Source: Psychroserpens ponticola (GTDB lineage: Bacteria; Bacteroidota; Bacteroidia; Flavobacteriales; Flavobacteriaceae). From it: 64,000 bases of DNA. Positions 36,140 through 44,168 of this stretch are shown here, in pieces. How positions within the stretch are numbered: the first letter of the stretch is position 1; the number at the start of each line of letters is the position of its first letter. The notes below the pieces were generated by a model that was not told the origin of the DNA, did no database searches, and worked only from the letters and a program-made list of their open reading frames with translations. The position numbers and the translations under genes are program-made. The stretch is taken from assembly GCF_023556315.2 (NCBI RefSeq), contig NZ_CP116221.1, forward strand, positions 1-64,000, in the 5' to 3' direction.

Positions 36140-36704
36140 ATTTACCATTGAATGTGTTCATGGTATTATTAATGCCTGCTGTACCAAAAGATTTTATGAG
36201 TTCTATCGACTTTTCTAATCGTTCTGTGAGTTTCTCTGACTCTTCATTTGACCATTCGCCTAACACATAATCTACTTGTCTTCCTTTGCCAAACTTATCA
36301 CTAATGCCAAACCTAAATCTGTTGTATTTATTGGTTTGTAATTTGTCTTGTATGTCTTTTAATCCGTTATGACCACCATCACTTCCTTTGATTTTTAAAC
36401 GAAGACTACCAAATGGAAGATTAAGATCATCAGTTATAATAAGCAAATTCTCTAAAGGGATTTTCTCTTTTGTTAACCAATAGAGTACTGATTTTCCGCT
36501 TAAATTCATAAACGTACTTGGTTTTAAGAGTATAAACGTTCTTCCCTTAAATTTATACGTAGTTAAATCACCTAATTTTTGTGTTTCAAATACGAGATCT
36601 TCTTTTTCTGCTAAGGCATCTAAAACCTTAAAGCCAATATTATGTCTGGTGTTTGCATATTGACTTCCAATATTACCGAGTCCAACAATTAGAAATTTTT
36701 TCAT
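36138..36704 (-). CDS. pth: Peptidyl-tRNA hydrolase
   Basis: Releases peptides from peptidyl-tRNA that drops off the ribosome. 188 aa, the normal size. 'FLIVGLGNIGSQYANTRHNIGF' contains Asn11 and the catalytic His21. 'LLKPSTFMNLSGKSV' and 'IITDDLNLPFGSLRLKIKGSDGGHNGLKDI' hold the other conserved active-site residues. Downstream of rplY, a common arrangement, but a terminator separates the two. Confidence 0.97.
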   Translation of the reverse strand: MKKFLIVGLGNIGSQYANTRHNIGFKVLDALAEKEDLVFETQKLGDLTTYKFKGRTFILLKPSTFMNLSGKSVLYWLTKEKIPLENLLIITDDLNLPFGSLRLKIKGSDGGHNGLKDIQDKLQTNKYNRFRFGISDKFGKGRQVDYVLGEWSNEESEKLTERLEKSIELIKSFGTAGINNTMNTFNGK

Positions 36705-36796
36705 AAGATTAGTGTCTTCGATGTCTAAAGGAGTCGAATTCCATGTAAACAGGTTTTTAATAAACGTCCAGATAACACAAAGTTTTTGTAAAAATA

Positions 36797-36828
36797 AAAA
36801 AGCATTCTAATATAATAGAATGCTTTTT
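36797..36828 (-). terminator. Intrinsic terminator of rplY
   Basis: The stem AGCATTCTA/TAGAATGCT plus flanking A/T pairs, with a 6-nt loop. On the reverse strand, T residues follow the stem. It is about 25 nt downstream of the rplY stop. Confidence 0.8.
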
Positions 36829-36850
36829 ATATATATAGAATAAGTAAGTT

Positions 36851-37501
36851 TTATTCTTGAGCTTCAGATGCTTCTGCTGCTGGAGTTTCTCCTCCTTCAG
36901 TAGTTGCTTCTGCTCCTTCTTCTAATTCTTCTTCATCATCGTCATCAACAACAGCTGTTCTAGCAGTCTTGATTTGAACAACAACAGTATTCTCAGAATG
37001 TAATATTGAGTATCCTTCACCTTCAAGTGCGGCAACATATAATTTACTTCCAATTTTTAATGGTGTAATATCTGCTTCTAAGAAATCAGGTAAATTTTTA
37101 GGTAAAGCTTTTACTCTTAATTTACGTCTGTTCTTACGAAGAATACCTCCATTTAAAACACCTTTAGATGTTCCAATAACATGTACTGGAATATTCATTG
37201 CAATTTCTTTGTCTTCGAATAAACGGTAAAAATCTACATGTAAGATTTTATCGGTTACTGGATGAAATTGAATGTCTTGTAATACGGCATCAAATGTAGT
37301 ACCATTGTCTAAGGCAATCACAACTGTATGCGCATTAGGCGTGTATACAAGTTTAGAGAATGCTAATTCAGCTGCTGAGAAATGCACTGTTTCGTTTCCT
37401 CCGTATAATACGCAAGGAACCTGACCAGCATTACGTAAGGCTTTTGTTGCTTTTTTGCCTACGCTTTCTCTTTGAGATCCATTGATTGTAATTGATTTCA
37501 T
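36851..37501 (-). CDS. rplY: 50S ribosomal protein L25 / general stress protein Ctc
   Basis: 5S rRNA-binding protein, 216 aa, of the long (Ctc/TL5) type. The N-terminal L25 domain (about 1-95) starts '[33 protein letters not shown]'. The C-terminal TL5 domain (about 96-185) includes '[31 protein letters not shown]'. The protein ends in a very acidic tail ([20 protein letters not shown]). Placed after prs, the conserved order in this phylum. Confidence 0.96.
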   Translation of the reverse strand: MKSITINGSQRESVGKKATKALRNAGQVPCVLYGGNETVHFSAAELAFSKLVYTPNAHTVVIALDNGTTFDAVLQDIQFHPVTDKILHVDFYRLFEDKEIAMNIPVHVIGTSKGVLNGGILRKNRRKLRVKALPKNLPDFLEADITPLKIGSKLYVAALEGEGYSILHSENTVVVQIKTARTAVVDDDDEEELEEGAEATTEGGETPAAEASEAQE

Positions 37502-37532
37502 TATTGAAATTTTAATTTAATATTTAGTAAAT

Positions 37533-37558
37533 CCCTCGTTTTGAGGGCTGCAAATTTA
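37533..37558 (-). promoter_or_regulatory. Candidate rplY promoter -7 box and 5' hairpin
   Basis: On the reverse strand TAAATTTG (37551-37558) matches the -7 consensus, but no TTG lies at the right distance. The predicted transcript would begin almost at a hairpin CCCTC-AAAAC-GAGGG (37533-37547). The box is tentative. Confidence 0.4.
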
Positions 37559-37671
37559 GTAATATATATTGAAAAGCACCACCTTTTACTGCAATTTTTA
37601 AAAAGGCATAAATTTTGCACATAGAATTGCTTTGTAGTCACCTTAAGCAAGAAAAGGTTTTTGTCGTAGAA

Positions 37672-38613
37672 TTACATGACAAATTTAGAGCTAATTGATT
37701 TGTTATAATGTACATTGTGCATTACGTCTGCAAAAAGTTCGGCACAACTTAAAACCTTAATTTTTTTATTTTGCTCTTTTAGAGGAATCGAATCTGTGAC
37801 TATTAATTCTTCTAATTTAGAGTTGTTTAACTTTTTATAAGCGTCACCAGACAAAATAGGGTGTGTACAGATTGCTCTGACACTTAGAGCTCCTTTTTCT
37901 ATCATTAAATCGGCGGCTTTTGTTAACGTTCCTGCCGTGTCTACCATATCATCGACCAATACTACGTTTTTTCCTGTAACGTCTCCAATGAGTTCCATAT
38001 GTGAAATCACATTGGCTTTTGCACGTTGCTTATAGCAGATAACAACATCACTTGCCAATGCTTTTGAATACGCGTAAGCTCTTTTAGATCCACCCATATC
38101 TGGAGAAGCAATGGTTAGATTATCTAAATTAAGTTCTTTTAAATAAGGCAAAAATATAGTAGATGCAAACAAATGATCCACTGGTTTTTCAAAAAAACCT
38201 TGAATTTGATCTGCGTGTAAATCCATTGTAATAATACGAGTAGCTCCAGCTGCTTCTAGCATTTTTGCAACTAATTTTGCTGCAATTGGAACTCTTGGTT
38301 TGTCTTTTCTGTCTTGTCTTGCCCAACCAAAATAAGGAAGCACAGCTGTAATATGTCTTGCTGAAGCACGTTTTGCTGCATCAATCATTAATAGCATTTC
38401 CATTAAATTTTCTGGTCCAGGATGTGTAGAACCAATAATAAAAACACGAGTTCCTCTTATAGATTCTTCGTAAGATGGTTGAAATTCACCATCGCTATAT
38501 GTTGATGTGATAACGTTACCTAATTTAACTCCATAAGCTTTAGCGATTTGTTCTGCTAAGTCGCGGCTTTGAGTACAAGTAAATATTTTGGCTTCAGTAT
38601 TTTCGTATGACAT
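37672..38613 (-). CDS. prs: Ribose-phosphate pyrophosphokinase
   Basis: Makes PRPP from ribose-5-phosphate and ATP for nucleotide, histidine and NAD synthesis. 313 aa. 'SYENTEAKIFTCTQSRDLAEQIAKAYG' starts the fold. The ATP loop region is 'YFGWARQDRK', the catalytic region 'MDLHADQIQGFF', and the PRPP-binding loop 'VVLVDDMVDTAGTL'. Upstream of rplY on the same strand with a 170-bp spacer. Confidence 0.97.
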   Translation of the reverse strand: MSYENTEAKIFTCTQSRDLAEQIAKAYGVKLGNVITSTYSDGEFQPSYEESIRGTRVFIIGSTHPGPENLMEMLLMIDAAKRASARHITAVLPYFGWARQDRKDKPRVPIAAKLVAKMLEAAGATRIITMDLHADQIQGFFEKPVDHLFASTIFLPYLKELNLDNLTIASPDMGGSKRAYAYSKALASDVVICYKQRAKANVISHMELIGDVTGKNVVLVDDMVDTAGTLTKAADLMIEKGALSVRAICTHPILSGDAYKKLNNSKLEELIVTDSIPLKEQNKKIKVLSCAELFADVMHNVHYNKSISSKFVM

Positions 38614-38713
38614 TTGTTTTCAGTGGTTTAGTCTCTTGTTGGTTGATTTAGTTCAAAGTTCAAATTTAGAAAATTATTTTCCTTCAAAAAATTATAAATC
38701 CCACTATTTTTAA

Positions 38714-38743
38714 TTGATTGCCCAAAATATTTTTCTATTTTTG
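38714..38743 (+). promoter_or_regulatory. Promoter of the tRNA-Leu gene
   Basis: TTG (38714-38716), a 19-bp spacer and TATTTTTG (38736-38743) match the Bacteroidota consensus. The mature tRNA begins 12 nt downstream. Confidence 0.75.
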
Positions 38744-38755
38744 CAGTCCAAAATT

Positions 38756-38837
38756 GCTCAAGTGGTGGAATTGGTAGACACGTTGGATTCAAAATCCAAT
38801 GTCGCAAGACGTGTGGGTTCGATTCCCACCTTGAGTA
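38756..38837 (+). tRNA. tRNA-Leu (anticodon CAA)
   Basis: An 82-nt class II tRNA. The acceptor stem is GCTCAAG with CTTGAGT (one G-U), the D-loop contains GGTAGACAC, and the anticodon arm TTGGA-TTCAAAA-TCCAA has CAA at 38790-38792. A long variable arm (TGTC-GCAA-GACG) and the T-loop GGTTCGATTCC follow. CCA is not encoded. Confidence 0.96.
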
Positions 38838-38840
38838 CTT

Positions 38841-38870
38841 AAAAGCTTCAGGTTTTACTTGAAGCTTTTT
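38841..38870. terminator. Bidirectional terminator between tRNA-Leu and umuD
   Basis: AAAAGCTTCA/TGAAGCTTTT, a 10-bp stem starting 3 nt after the tRNA, with TTTTTGTTTTTT following on the + strand. Confidence 0.8.
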
Positions 38871-38875
38871 GTTTT

Positions 38876-39325
38876 TTACATCTTCTTAATCACATGAGTC
38901 ACAATTCCCCAAATTTGAAAATCATTGCTTTCGGTCACTAAAATAGGGTCGTAAACTGGATTTTCAGGTTGTAGATATACGCCTTCAGAAGTTACTTTTA
39001 AACGTTTTACAGTAAACTCACCATCAATAAAACACACTGCAATTTTGTTATGCGTAGGCTCTAAACTTTTATCAACAACGAGTAAATCGCCATCATCGAG
39101 TCCAGCTCCAATCATTGATTGTCCGCTAACTCGAGCATAAAATGTAGCCTCTTTATTTTTGACCAGAGTTTTGTCTAAACTAATTTTGTTTTCTTTAAAA
39201 TCTTCAGCAGGAGAAGGGAAGCCAGCCGAAATACCTGTTTGAGCTAAAACAATTTCTAGAGATTGTGTGTCATCTGGAGTGTAAAACTCAAGCGCATTTT
39301 TTGGTGTTAAAAATTTTAAAGACAT
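38876..39325 (-). CDS. umuD: UmuD-like autoproteolytic subunit of DNA polymerase V (LexA family)
   Basis: 149 aa. The self-cleavage site is A34-G35 (GISAGFPSP). The serine nucleophile is S70 (SGQSMIGAG), and the general base K107 (FTVKRL) is 37 residues later, the same spacing as in E. coli UmuD. After cleavage it activates the translesion polymerase. Its start lies within the end of umuC (10-bp overlap), so it is translated after umuC, the reverse of the E. coli umuDC order. Confidence 0.94.
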   Translation of the reverse strand: MSLKFLTPKNALEFYTPDDTQSLEIVLAQTGISAGFPSPAEDFKENKISLDKTLVKNKEATFYARVSGQSMIGAGLDDGDLLVVDKSLEPTHNKIAVCFIDGEFTVKRLKVTSEGVYLQPENPVYDPILVTESNDFQIWGIVTHVIKKM

Positions 39326-40584
39326 TTTACTTTAAGTATTTCGTTAATATTAGTTGTATATTTTAGTGATAATCGTTCTTGGCGCATTTTCCATGTGCGT
39401 TTTAAATCTTGACTACCCAATTTTATTTTATGAGATTCATATTTTTCATTAAGACTATCAATAGTTCTCATTAATGGTTGGTGTTTTGGGTTTTCAGTTA
39501 CAAATAAGTTAAGCTGTCGTTCGTTTTTTGGAACCAAACCCATTAATACTACTCCAGCTTTTTTGTAATGTAAGCCTTTTTTATAAATATCCTTCATGGC
39601 TTCAGTAGCATATTTACTAATAATTAAACTTGAGTCTGTTGAATAAGGTAAATTTACAATAGTACTGAAAGATTCATAGCGTTCACCAATTTTGTTATGC
39701 CTGTTATTTTTGATAAATACATAAATCATATTACAGCATGAATGTTGCTTGCGTAATTTTTCGGCACAACTGGTTGCAAATGTTGAGATACGTTCTTTTA
39801 AATTGTCAAGATCAGAATACGTATGTTCAAAACTACGTGTTGTAGCAATCGCTTTTTTTTGTCGAATAGGTTCTTCTAATGTTAATGTAGAAATGCCTAA
39901 GAGTTCTTTTTTTAAACGTAAACCGACAATTGCCATATTTGTTTTTACCCATTCATCACTAAGTTGTGTGAAATCATAAGCATTAATACAATTTCTAGAT
40001 TTTAATCGTTTTTGTAAACCTCGACCAATTCCCCAAACAGATTCTATTTTCATCCACTTTAATGCTTTGATTCGTTTGTCTTCAGAATCTATAACGTATA
40101 CGCCATTGGTTTGCTTCTGAAATTTCCTAGCAATTTTATTGGCAACTTTAGATAAGGTTTTAGTTGAAGCAATACCTACAGATGTTGGAATGCCTGTCCA
40201 TTTCAAAACACGTTGTCGAATCTGAAGCCCATAATCGTTGAAATCATAATTATCGAATCCTCTAAACTGTAAAAATGCTTCATCAATACTATATACTTCT
40301 ATGTCTGGTGTAAATTGTTCTAAAATAGACATCACACGACTACTCATGTCGCCATATAACGGGTAATTTGATGAAAACACACGAATATTATGTGCTTTAA
40401 AAAAACTTTCATATTTGAATGCAGGAGCTCCCATTGGCAAATCCAATGCTTTGGCTTCATCGCTACGCGAAATCACACAACCATCATTATTAGATAAAAT
40501 GGCAACGGGTTTATTGTTGTATTGTGGTTGAAAAACGCGTTCACATGACGCATAAAAATTATTACAATCTACAAGTGCGAACAT
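39316..40584 (-). CDS. umuC: Y-family DNA polymerase, UmuC subunit of Pol V
   Basis: Error-prone translesion polymerase, 422 aa. The catalytic acidic residues are in 'FALVDCNNFYASCERVF' (D6) and 'EVYSIDEAFL' (D101, E102). 'PTSVGIASTKTLSKVANKIARKF' and the HhH region 'ESVWGIGRGLQKRLKSRNC' follow. The C-terminal UmuC tail is present (MGLVPKNERQLNLF). It precedes umuD in the operon. I could not identify an SOS-type operator upstream with confidence. Confidence 0.95.
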   Translation of the reverse strand: MFALVDCNNFYASCERVFQPQYNNKPVAILSNNDGCVISRSDEAKALDLPMGAPAFKYESFFKAHNIRVFSSNYPLYGDMSSRVMSILEQFTPDIEVYSIDEAFLQFRGFDNYDFNDYGLQIRQRVLKWTGIPTSVGIASTKTLSKVANKIARKFQKQTNGVYVIDSEDKRIKALKWMKIESVWGIGRGLQKRLKSRNCINAYDFTQLSDEWVKTNMAIVGLRLKKELLGISTLTLEEPIRQKKAIATTRSFEHTYSDLDNLKERISTFATSCAEKLRKQHSCCNMIYVFIKNNRHNKIGERYESFSTIVNLPYSTDSSLIISKYATEAMKDIYKKGLHYKKAGVVLMGLVPKNERQLNLFVTENPKHQPLMRTIDSLNEKYESHKIKLGSQDLKRTWKMRQERLSLKYTTNINEILKVKCL

Positions 40585-40696
40585 GATATAAAGATAAGAT
40601 AAAAACGTTTCCTTTGAGTTCTGTTTTTATAATAGGAATGTTAAAGTTTGGAGTAATTAACTTTATAACTGGGCTCGACTAATATAGTTATAGTAT

Positions 40697-40723
40697 CCTG
40701 CAAGGTTTTTGATACCTTGTAGG
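40697..40723. repeat. REP-like hairpin (CCTGCAAGGT / ACCTTGTAGG)
   Basis: A 10-bp stem with one G-U pair and a 7-nt loop. The 'ACCTTGYAGG' palindrome is, from memory, one of the small dispersed repeats of Flavobacteriaceae. Only this copy is in the window. Confidence 0.45.
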
Positions 40724-40815
40724 TATTGACATGTTAAATTATTTAGGGATTAGCTTCGCTGTTCCCAGAAGGTTATGCTGGCAATACATGATAATCACAA
40801 ACTAACGTTTGTTAA

Positions 40816-40875
40816 TTAAAATACACAACCAAATTTGCTGAAGCTTGCTTCGACAAATTTGGTTGTGCATTTTAA
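40816..40875. repeat. Long near-perfect inverted repeat downstream of tRNA-Ser
   Basis: The arms of 22 bp (40816-40837 and 40854-40875) match at 21 positions. The 16-nt centre can itself pair (GAAG/CTTC). It begins 9 nt after the tRNA-Ser 3' end and could act as its terminator, although no clean T run follows. It is much longer than the other terminators here, so a mobile or structural role is also possible. Confidence 0.7.
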
Positions 40876-40883
40876 TCTATTCG

Positions 40884-40968
40884 CAGAGAGGAAGGGATTC
40901 GAACCCTCGATACGTTGCCGTATACACGCTTTCCAAGCGTGCGCCTTAAGCCACTCGGCCACCTCTCT
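40884..40968 (-). tRNA. tRNA-Ser (anticodon GGA)
   Basis: An 85-nt class II tRNA on the reverse strand. The acceptor stem is AGAGAGG/CCTCTCT with discriminator G. The D-arm contains GGCCGAGTGGCTTAAGGC. The anticodon arm is ACGC-TTGGAAA-GCGT with GGA (complement at 40932-40934). The long variable arm is TATACGGCAACGTA and the T-loop GGTTCGAATCC. CCA is not encoded. Confidence 0.96.
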
Positions 40969-41021
40969 CTTTAATGTTGTGAGTGCAAAGAACTATAAAA
41001 TTTTTTAAAGCTTAAAATTTA

Positions 41022-42053
41022 TTAATTCATTTCGCCACGTAAAGACGTTTCAAAAATAGTTTTAAACGTTTTCATAGAAATGTCTTCACCTAACATAAAC
41101 ATCAATTTGGTCAATGCCGCTTCAGTAGTGATGTCTTTTCCAGAAACCACACCTATTTGTTTTAGTTGAGAACTGGTTTCATATTGTCCCATCATGACGC
41201 TTCCGCCAGAGCATTGCGTTACATTTATAATTGGAATTCCTCTTTTTATGGTTTGCTTCAAAAGTGCGATAAACCATTGTCCTGTGGTTGTGTTTCCGGC
41301 GCCATAAGTTTCTAAAATCACACCTTTTAGGTTAGCTGTATTTAAAATGCTTTTAAGTATAGGTTCAGAAATACCAGGAAACAATTTTATTAAAGCAATA
41401 TTGGTGTTAAATGATTTATGAACGATAAGTTTTTTTCTAATATTTGGCTTGAATAAGGCGTTTTCGGAAACATTTAAGTGCACACCAGATTCTGCTAAAT
41501 GTGGATAATTTAAAGATTCAAAGGCCTCAAAATGTTCAGCATTTAGTTTGGTTGTACGATTGCCTCTATATAATTTGTATTCAAAATAAAGCCCAACTTC
41601 ACGAATAACAGGTTTCCCATTTTTTTGAAGCGACGCCATTTGTATGGATGTGATTAAGTTTTCTTTAGCATCAGTTCTTAAATCTCCAATAGGTAGTTGT
41701 GATCCTGTGAAAATGATTGGCTTTGCTAAATTTTCAAACATAAAACTCAAAGCAGAAGCTGAATAACTCATGGTATCACTTCCGTGTAAAACTACAAATC
41801 CATCAAAAGCGCTGTATTTATTTTCGATAATTTCTGCAATCTGAATCCAATATTCAGGACTCATATTACTAGAATCAATTGGGTCGTCAAAAGAGATGGT
41901 GTTAATATTACAATCTAATAATTTTAATTCAGGAATGCGATCTAACAAATTTTCAAAATCAAAAGCTTTTAATGCTCCAGTGTCAGGATCTTTAATCATA
42001 CCAATGGTACCTCCTGTATAAATTAATAAAATGTTAGGTTGTGATTGCGACAT
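41022..42053 (-). CDS. ansA: Type I L-asparaginase
   Basis: Hydrolyses asparagine to aspartate and ammonia. 343 aa, cytoplasmic (no signal peptide), matching E. coli AnsA in layout. The first catalytic threonine is in 'IYTGGTIGMIKDPDTGAL', the second in 'VVLHGSDTMSYSASALSFMF'. 'IIFTGSQLPIGDLRTDAKENL' and 'NVTQCSGGSVMMGQYE' are further conserved segments. Starts 2 bp after the tatD stop, so both are one transcript. Confidence 0.93.
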   Translation of the reverse strand: MSQSQPNILLIYTGGTIGMIKDPDTGALKAFDFENLLDRIPELKLLDCNINTISFDDPIDSSNMSPEYWIQIAEIIENKYSAFDGFVVLHGSDTMSYSASALSFMFENLAKPIIFTGSQLPIGDLRTDAKENLITSIQMASLQKNGKPVIREVGLYFEYKLYRGNRTTKLNAEHFEAFESLNYPHLAESGVHLNVSENALFKPNIRKKLIVHKSFNTNIALIKLFPGISEPILKSILNTANLKGVILETYGAGNTTTGQWFIALLKQTIKRGIPIINVTQCSGGSVMMGQYETSSQLKQIGVVSGKDITTEAALTKLMFMLGEDISMKTFKTIFETSLRGEMN

Positions 42054-42055
42054 GA

Positions 42056-42823
42056 TTAAATACTAAAAATTTCTTTTGAGTTCTGTGTTGTAATTTCGGC
42101 AATTTTTTCTTCGGAAACGGCATAGATTTCAGACAATTTTTCTAAAACCTTTGTAACATAGGAACTTTCATTGCGTTTTCCTCTGTATGGTTTAGGAGCG
42201 AGATAAGGCGAATCGGTTTCTAAAACAATGTGTTTTAAATCAATTTGATTTAAAAACTGATCGATTTTTCCGTTTTTAAATGTAGCAACACCTCCAATAC
42301 CTAATTTCATATTATAAGATATGGCTTTTCGAGCTTGTTCTAAAGTTCCTGTGAAACAATGAAAAATTCCGAAAAGGTCATCATCTTTTTCAGTTTCTAA
42401 GATTTCAAATATTTCATCAAAAGCGTCTCTACAATGTATAACAATTGGTAATTTGTACTGTTTTGCTAGCTGTATTTGATGTTTAAATGCTTTCTTTTGG
42501 ATGTTTAAAGTTGAAGTGTCCCAATATAAATCAATACCAATTTCGCCAATAGCGTAAAATTGACGTTGTGTTAACATCTCTTCAACATGTTGTAATTCGT
42601 CTTTATAATTATCTTTTACAGATGTTGGATGTAAGCCCATCATTAAATACATGTAATTTGGATAGTCAGCTTCAAGTTGAAACATCGCTTCCGTATGAGA
42701 CGAATCTATAGCTGGAATAAAAAAACGAGAAACATTAGCATCTAAAGCACGTTGAATCATATCTTTTCTATCGTCATCAAAAGCTTCGCTGTATAAATGA
42801 GTATGTGTATCAGTAATAATCAT
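42056..42823 (-). CDS. TatD-family metal-dependent hydrolase
   Basis: A 255-aa TIM-barrel nuclease-type hydrolase. 'ITDTHTHLYSEAF' gives the first metal site, 'AIGEIGIDLYWD' the bridging glutamate, 'LPIVIHCRDAF' and 'FGIFHCFTGTLEQA' two more histidines, and 'IVLETDSPYLAPKPYRGKRNE' the conserved aspartate. Family members act as 3'-5' DNases or in tRNA-linked repair; the exact role here is open. First gene of the tatD-ansA unit. Confidence 0.93.
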   Translation of the reverse strand: MIITDTHTHLYSEAFDDDRKDMIQRALDANVSRFFIPAIDSSHTEAMFQLEADYPNYMYLMMGLHPTSVKDNYKDELQHVEEMLTQRQFYAIGEIGIDLYWDTSTLNIQKKAFKHQIQLAKQYKLPIVIHCRDAFDEIFEILETEKDDDLFGIFHCFTGTLEQARKAISYNMKLGIGGVATFKNGKIDQFLNQIDLKHIVLETDSPYLAPKPYRGKRNESSYVTKVLEKLSEIYAVSEEKIAEITTQNSKEIFSI

Positions 42824-42874
42824 AATGCAAAAATAAATGTTTTATAAGACTATATTTGTAAAAAAGAAAATGAT

Positions 42875-43315
42875 ATGGATACCTTGCAGGAATACCTTTT
42901 AAACAAAGGCTATACCAAAATAAAGTTACATTTAACAAAGACCAACCATTTCGAAATTATAGCTAAAATAAATGGAAAAAAAGGGTTGTTTATTTTAGAC
43001 ACTGGAGCTTCTAGTTCTTGTGTAGGTTTTGAAGCTATAGATACATTTAATCTTAAAGCAAAGGATAGTGATATTAAAGCCGCAGGTGCAGGCGCCACAG
43101 ATATGCTAACTCAGATTTCTAAAAAAAATAAATTAAAAATAGGAAAGTGGAAGAAAGATAAAGTTGCACTTATTCTGTTTAATTTAACTCACGTCAATGC
43201 GGCATTAACAAATCATAATTCTAAACCCGTTGATGGTATTATTGGAGCAGATGTTCTTAAAAAGGGAAAAGCTGTCATTGATTATGAAAAAAAGTATTTA
43301 TATCTAAAGTTGTAG
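42875..43315 (+). CDS. Small retropepsin-like aspartic protease
   Basis: A 146-aa clan AA protein. The catalytic motif LDTGASSS (D42-T43-G44) is followed by 'GIIGADVLKKGKAVIDYEKKYLYLKL', the C-terminal flap/strand pattern of bacterial retropepsin-like proteins, which work as dimers. No signal peptide is visible, although related proteins in other bacteria are often periplasmic. Substrate unknown. It directly precedes the response regulator (41 bp), so the two may be co-transcribed. Confidence 0.8.
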   Translation: MDTLQEYLLNKGYTKIKLHLTKTNHFEIIAKINGKKGLFILDTGASSSCVGFEAIDTFNLKAKDSDIKAAGAGATDMLTQISKKNKLKIGKWKKDKVALILFNLTHVNAALTNHNSKPVDGIIGADVLKKGKAVIDYEKKYLYLKL

Positions 43316-43356
43316 GATTTTATTTATCTTTATAAAAATCCCTCAAACTAATCCAA

Positions 43357-43989
43357 ATGCCTACAATATTAATAGCAGATGATCATCCATTAATTCTTAA
43401 AGGACTTAAAGATTTCCTTCTTGAAAAAGAATATAATGTTATTGCAAGTGCAAAAAATGGAAAGGAAGCTTTTACGCTAATTAAAGCACATCAGCCAGAG
43501 ATTGCTATTTTAGATATTCAAATGCCTTACCTTACAGGGTTACAAGTTGCTAAAAAATGCAAAGAAGAAGGTCTTACAACGAAAATCATAATTATTACTT
43601 TTGAAAAAAGTGAAGCCATTTATAAAGAAGCGAAGGCACTTGGAATTTATGGGTATATTTTAAAAGAATTTGCGATTGAAGAAGTTGAACATTGTATTGC
43701 GAATGTTTTGCAGGAGAAATCTTATTTTAGTCCAGAGCTTATAGAGTATTTAGAAATAAAACAAACACCTGATGAGTTAAAGTCGCTTACTGTTACTGAG
43801 ATGAAAGTTCTTCAGCTTACTGCTGAAAATATGACTGCTAAGGAAATTGGAGCGATTATAGGTTGCTCAAATCGAACAGTTGAAAAACACAAAAGTCACA
43901 TTCGTTCTAAATTAAAATTGTCTTCTAATTCAAATAGTATAGCAATTTATGCTAAAGGGCAAGAAGAATTTTTATCAAAATATACGTAG
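43357..43989 (+). CDS. NarL/LuxR-type response regulator
   Basis: 210 aa. The receiver domain (1-120) has acidic D8-D9, phospho-acceptor D53 (ILDIQMP), T81 and K103. A LuxR-type helix-turn-helix (about 144-203) follows: 'LTVTEMKVLQLTAENMTAKEIGAIIGCSNRTVEKHKSHIRSKL'. No histidine kinase is in the window. Its stop codon lies inside the first of three identical palindromes that recur downstream, which makes it the natural candidate to bind them. The target assignment is inference. Confidence 0.92.
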   Translation: MPTILIADDHPLILKGLKDFLLEKEYNVIASAKNGKEAFTLIKAHQPEIAILDIQMPYLTGLQVAKKCKEEGLTTKIIIITFEKSEAIYKEAKALGIYGYILKEFAIEEVEHCIANVLQEKSYFSPELIEYLEIKQTPDELKSLTVTEMKVLQLTAENMTAKEIGAIIGCSNRTVEKHKSHIRSKLKLSSNSNSIAIYAKGQEEFLSKYT

Positions 43990-44029
43990 TTCTACGTATT
44001 GTTTGGTATCAAATTAATAGCGAAGTTTG
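43983..44029 (+). promoter_or_regulatory. Repeated regulatory unit 1: palindrome plus promoter-like boxes
   Basis: The palindrome TACGTAGTTCTACGTA (43983-43998) is directly followed by TTG (43999-44001), 20 bp, and GAAGTTTG (44022-44029). The -7-like box keeps TTTG but lacks the leading TA, as expected for a promoter that needs an activator bound just upstream (palindrome centre near -43). It overlaps the regulator's last codons. Confidence 0.7.
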
Positions 44030-44031
44030 TC

Positions 44032-44101
44032 TTGCTATTAATTCTTTAGGGAGAATTATTTTACAAAAGGCCTTGAATTGTCATTGATTCAAGGTTTTTT
44101 T
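44032..44101 (+). ncRNA. Candidate small RNA 1 of a sibling set
   Basis: Predicted to start a few nucleotides after the unit 1 promoter. The 5' segment TTGCTATT leads into a small hairpin AATTCT/AGAATT (44040-44057) and then a terminator hairpin CCTTGAAT/ATTCAAGG (44071-44094) with seven T. It has no ORF and is about 70 nt. The start site is inferred from the boxes. Confidence 0.55.
44069..44101 (+). terminator. Intrinsic terminator of candidate small RNA 1
   Basis: Stem CCTTGAAT/ATTCAAGG with an 8-nt loop, followed by TTTTTTT. Confidence 0.8.
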
Positions 44102-44119
44102 ATGTAAAAAATCGAAATA

Positions 44120-44166
44120 TACGTAGAACTACGTATTGCGCTACATTGATTAAATACCGAAGTTTG
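44120..44166 (+). promoter_or_regulatory. Repeated regulatory unit 2
   Basis: The palindrome TACGTAGAACTACGTA (44120-44135), TTG (44136-44138), exactly 20 bp, then GAAGTTTG (44159-44166): the same parts and spacing as unit 1, although the spacer sequence differs almost completely. Its spacer end (CATTGATTAAATACCGA) is identical to that of unit 3. Confidence 0.7.
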
Positions 44167-44168
44167 TA

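Larger units (their letters stand above)
40585..40883. other. Intergenic region between umuC and tRNA-Ser
   Basis: About 300 bp without an ORF. It contains two inverted repeats (40697-40723 and 40816-40875), listed separately. Nothing else is recognisable. Confidence 0.5.
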
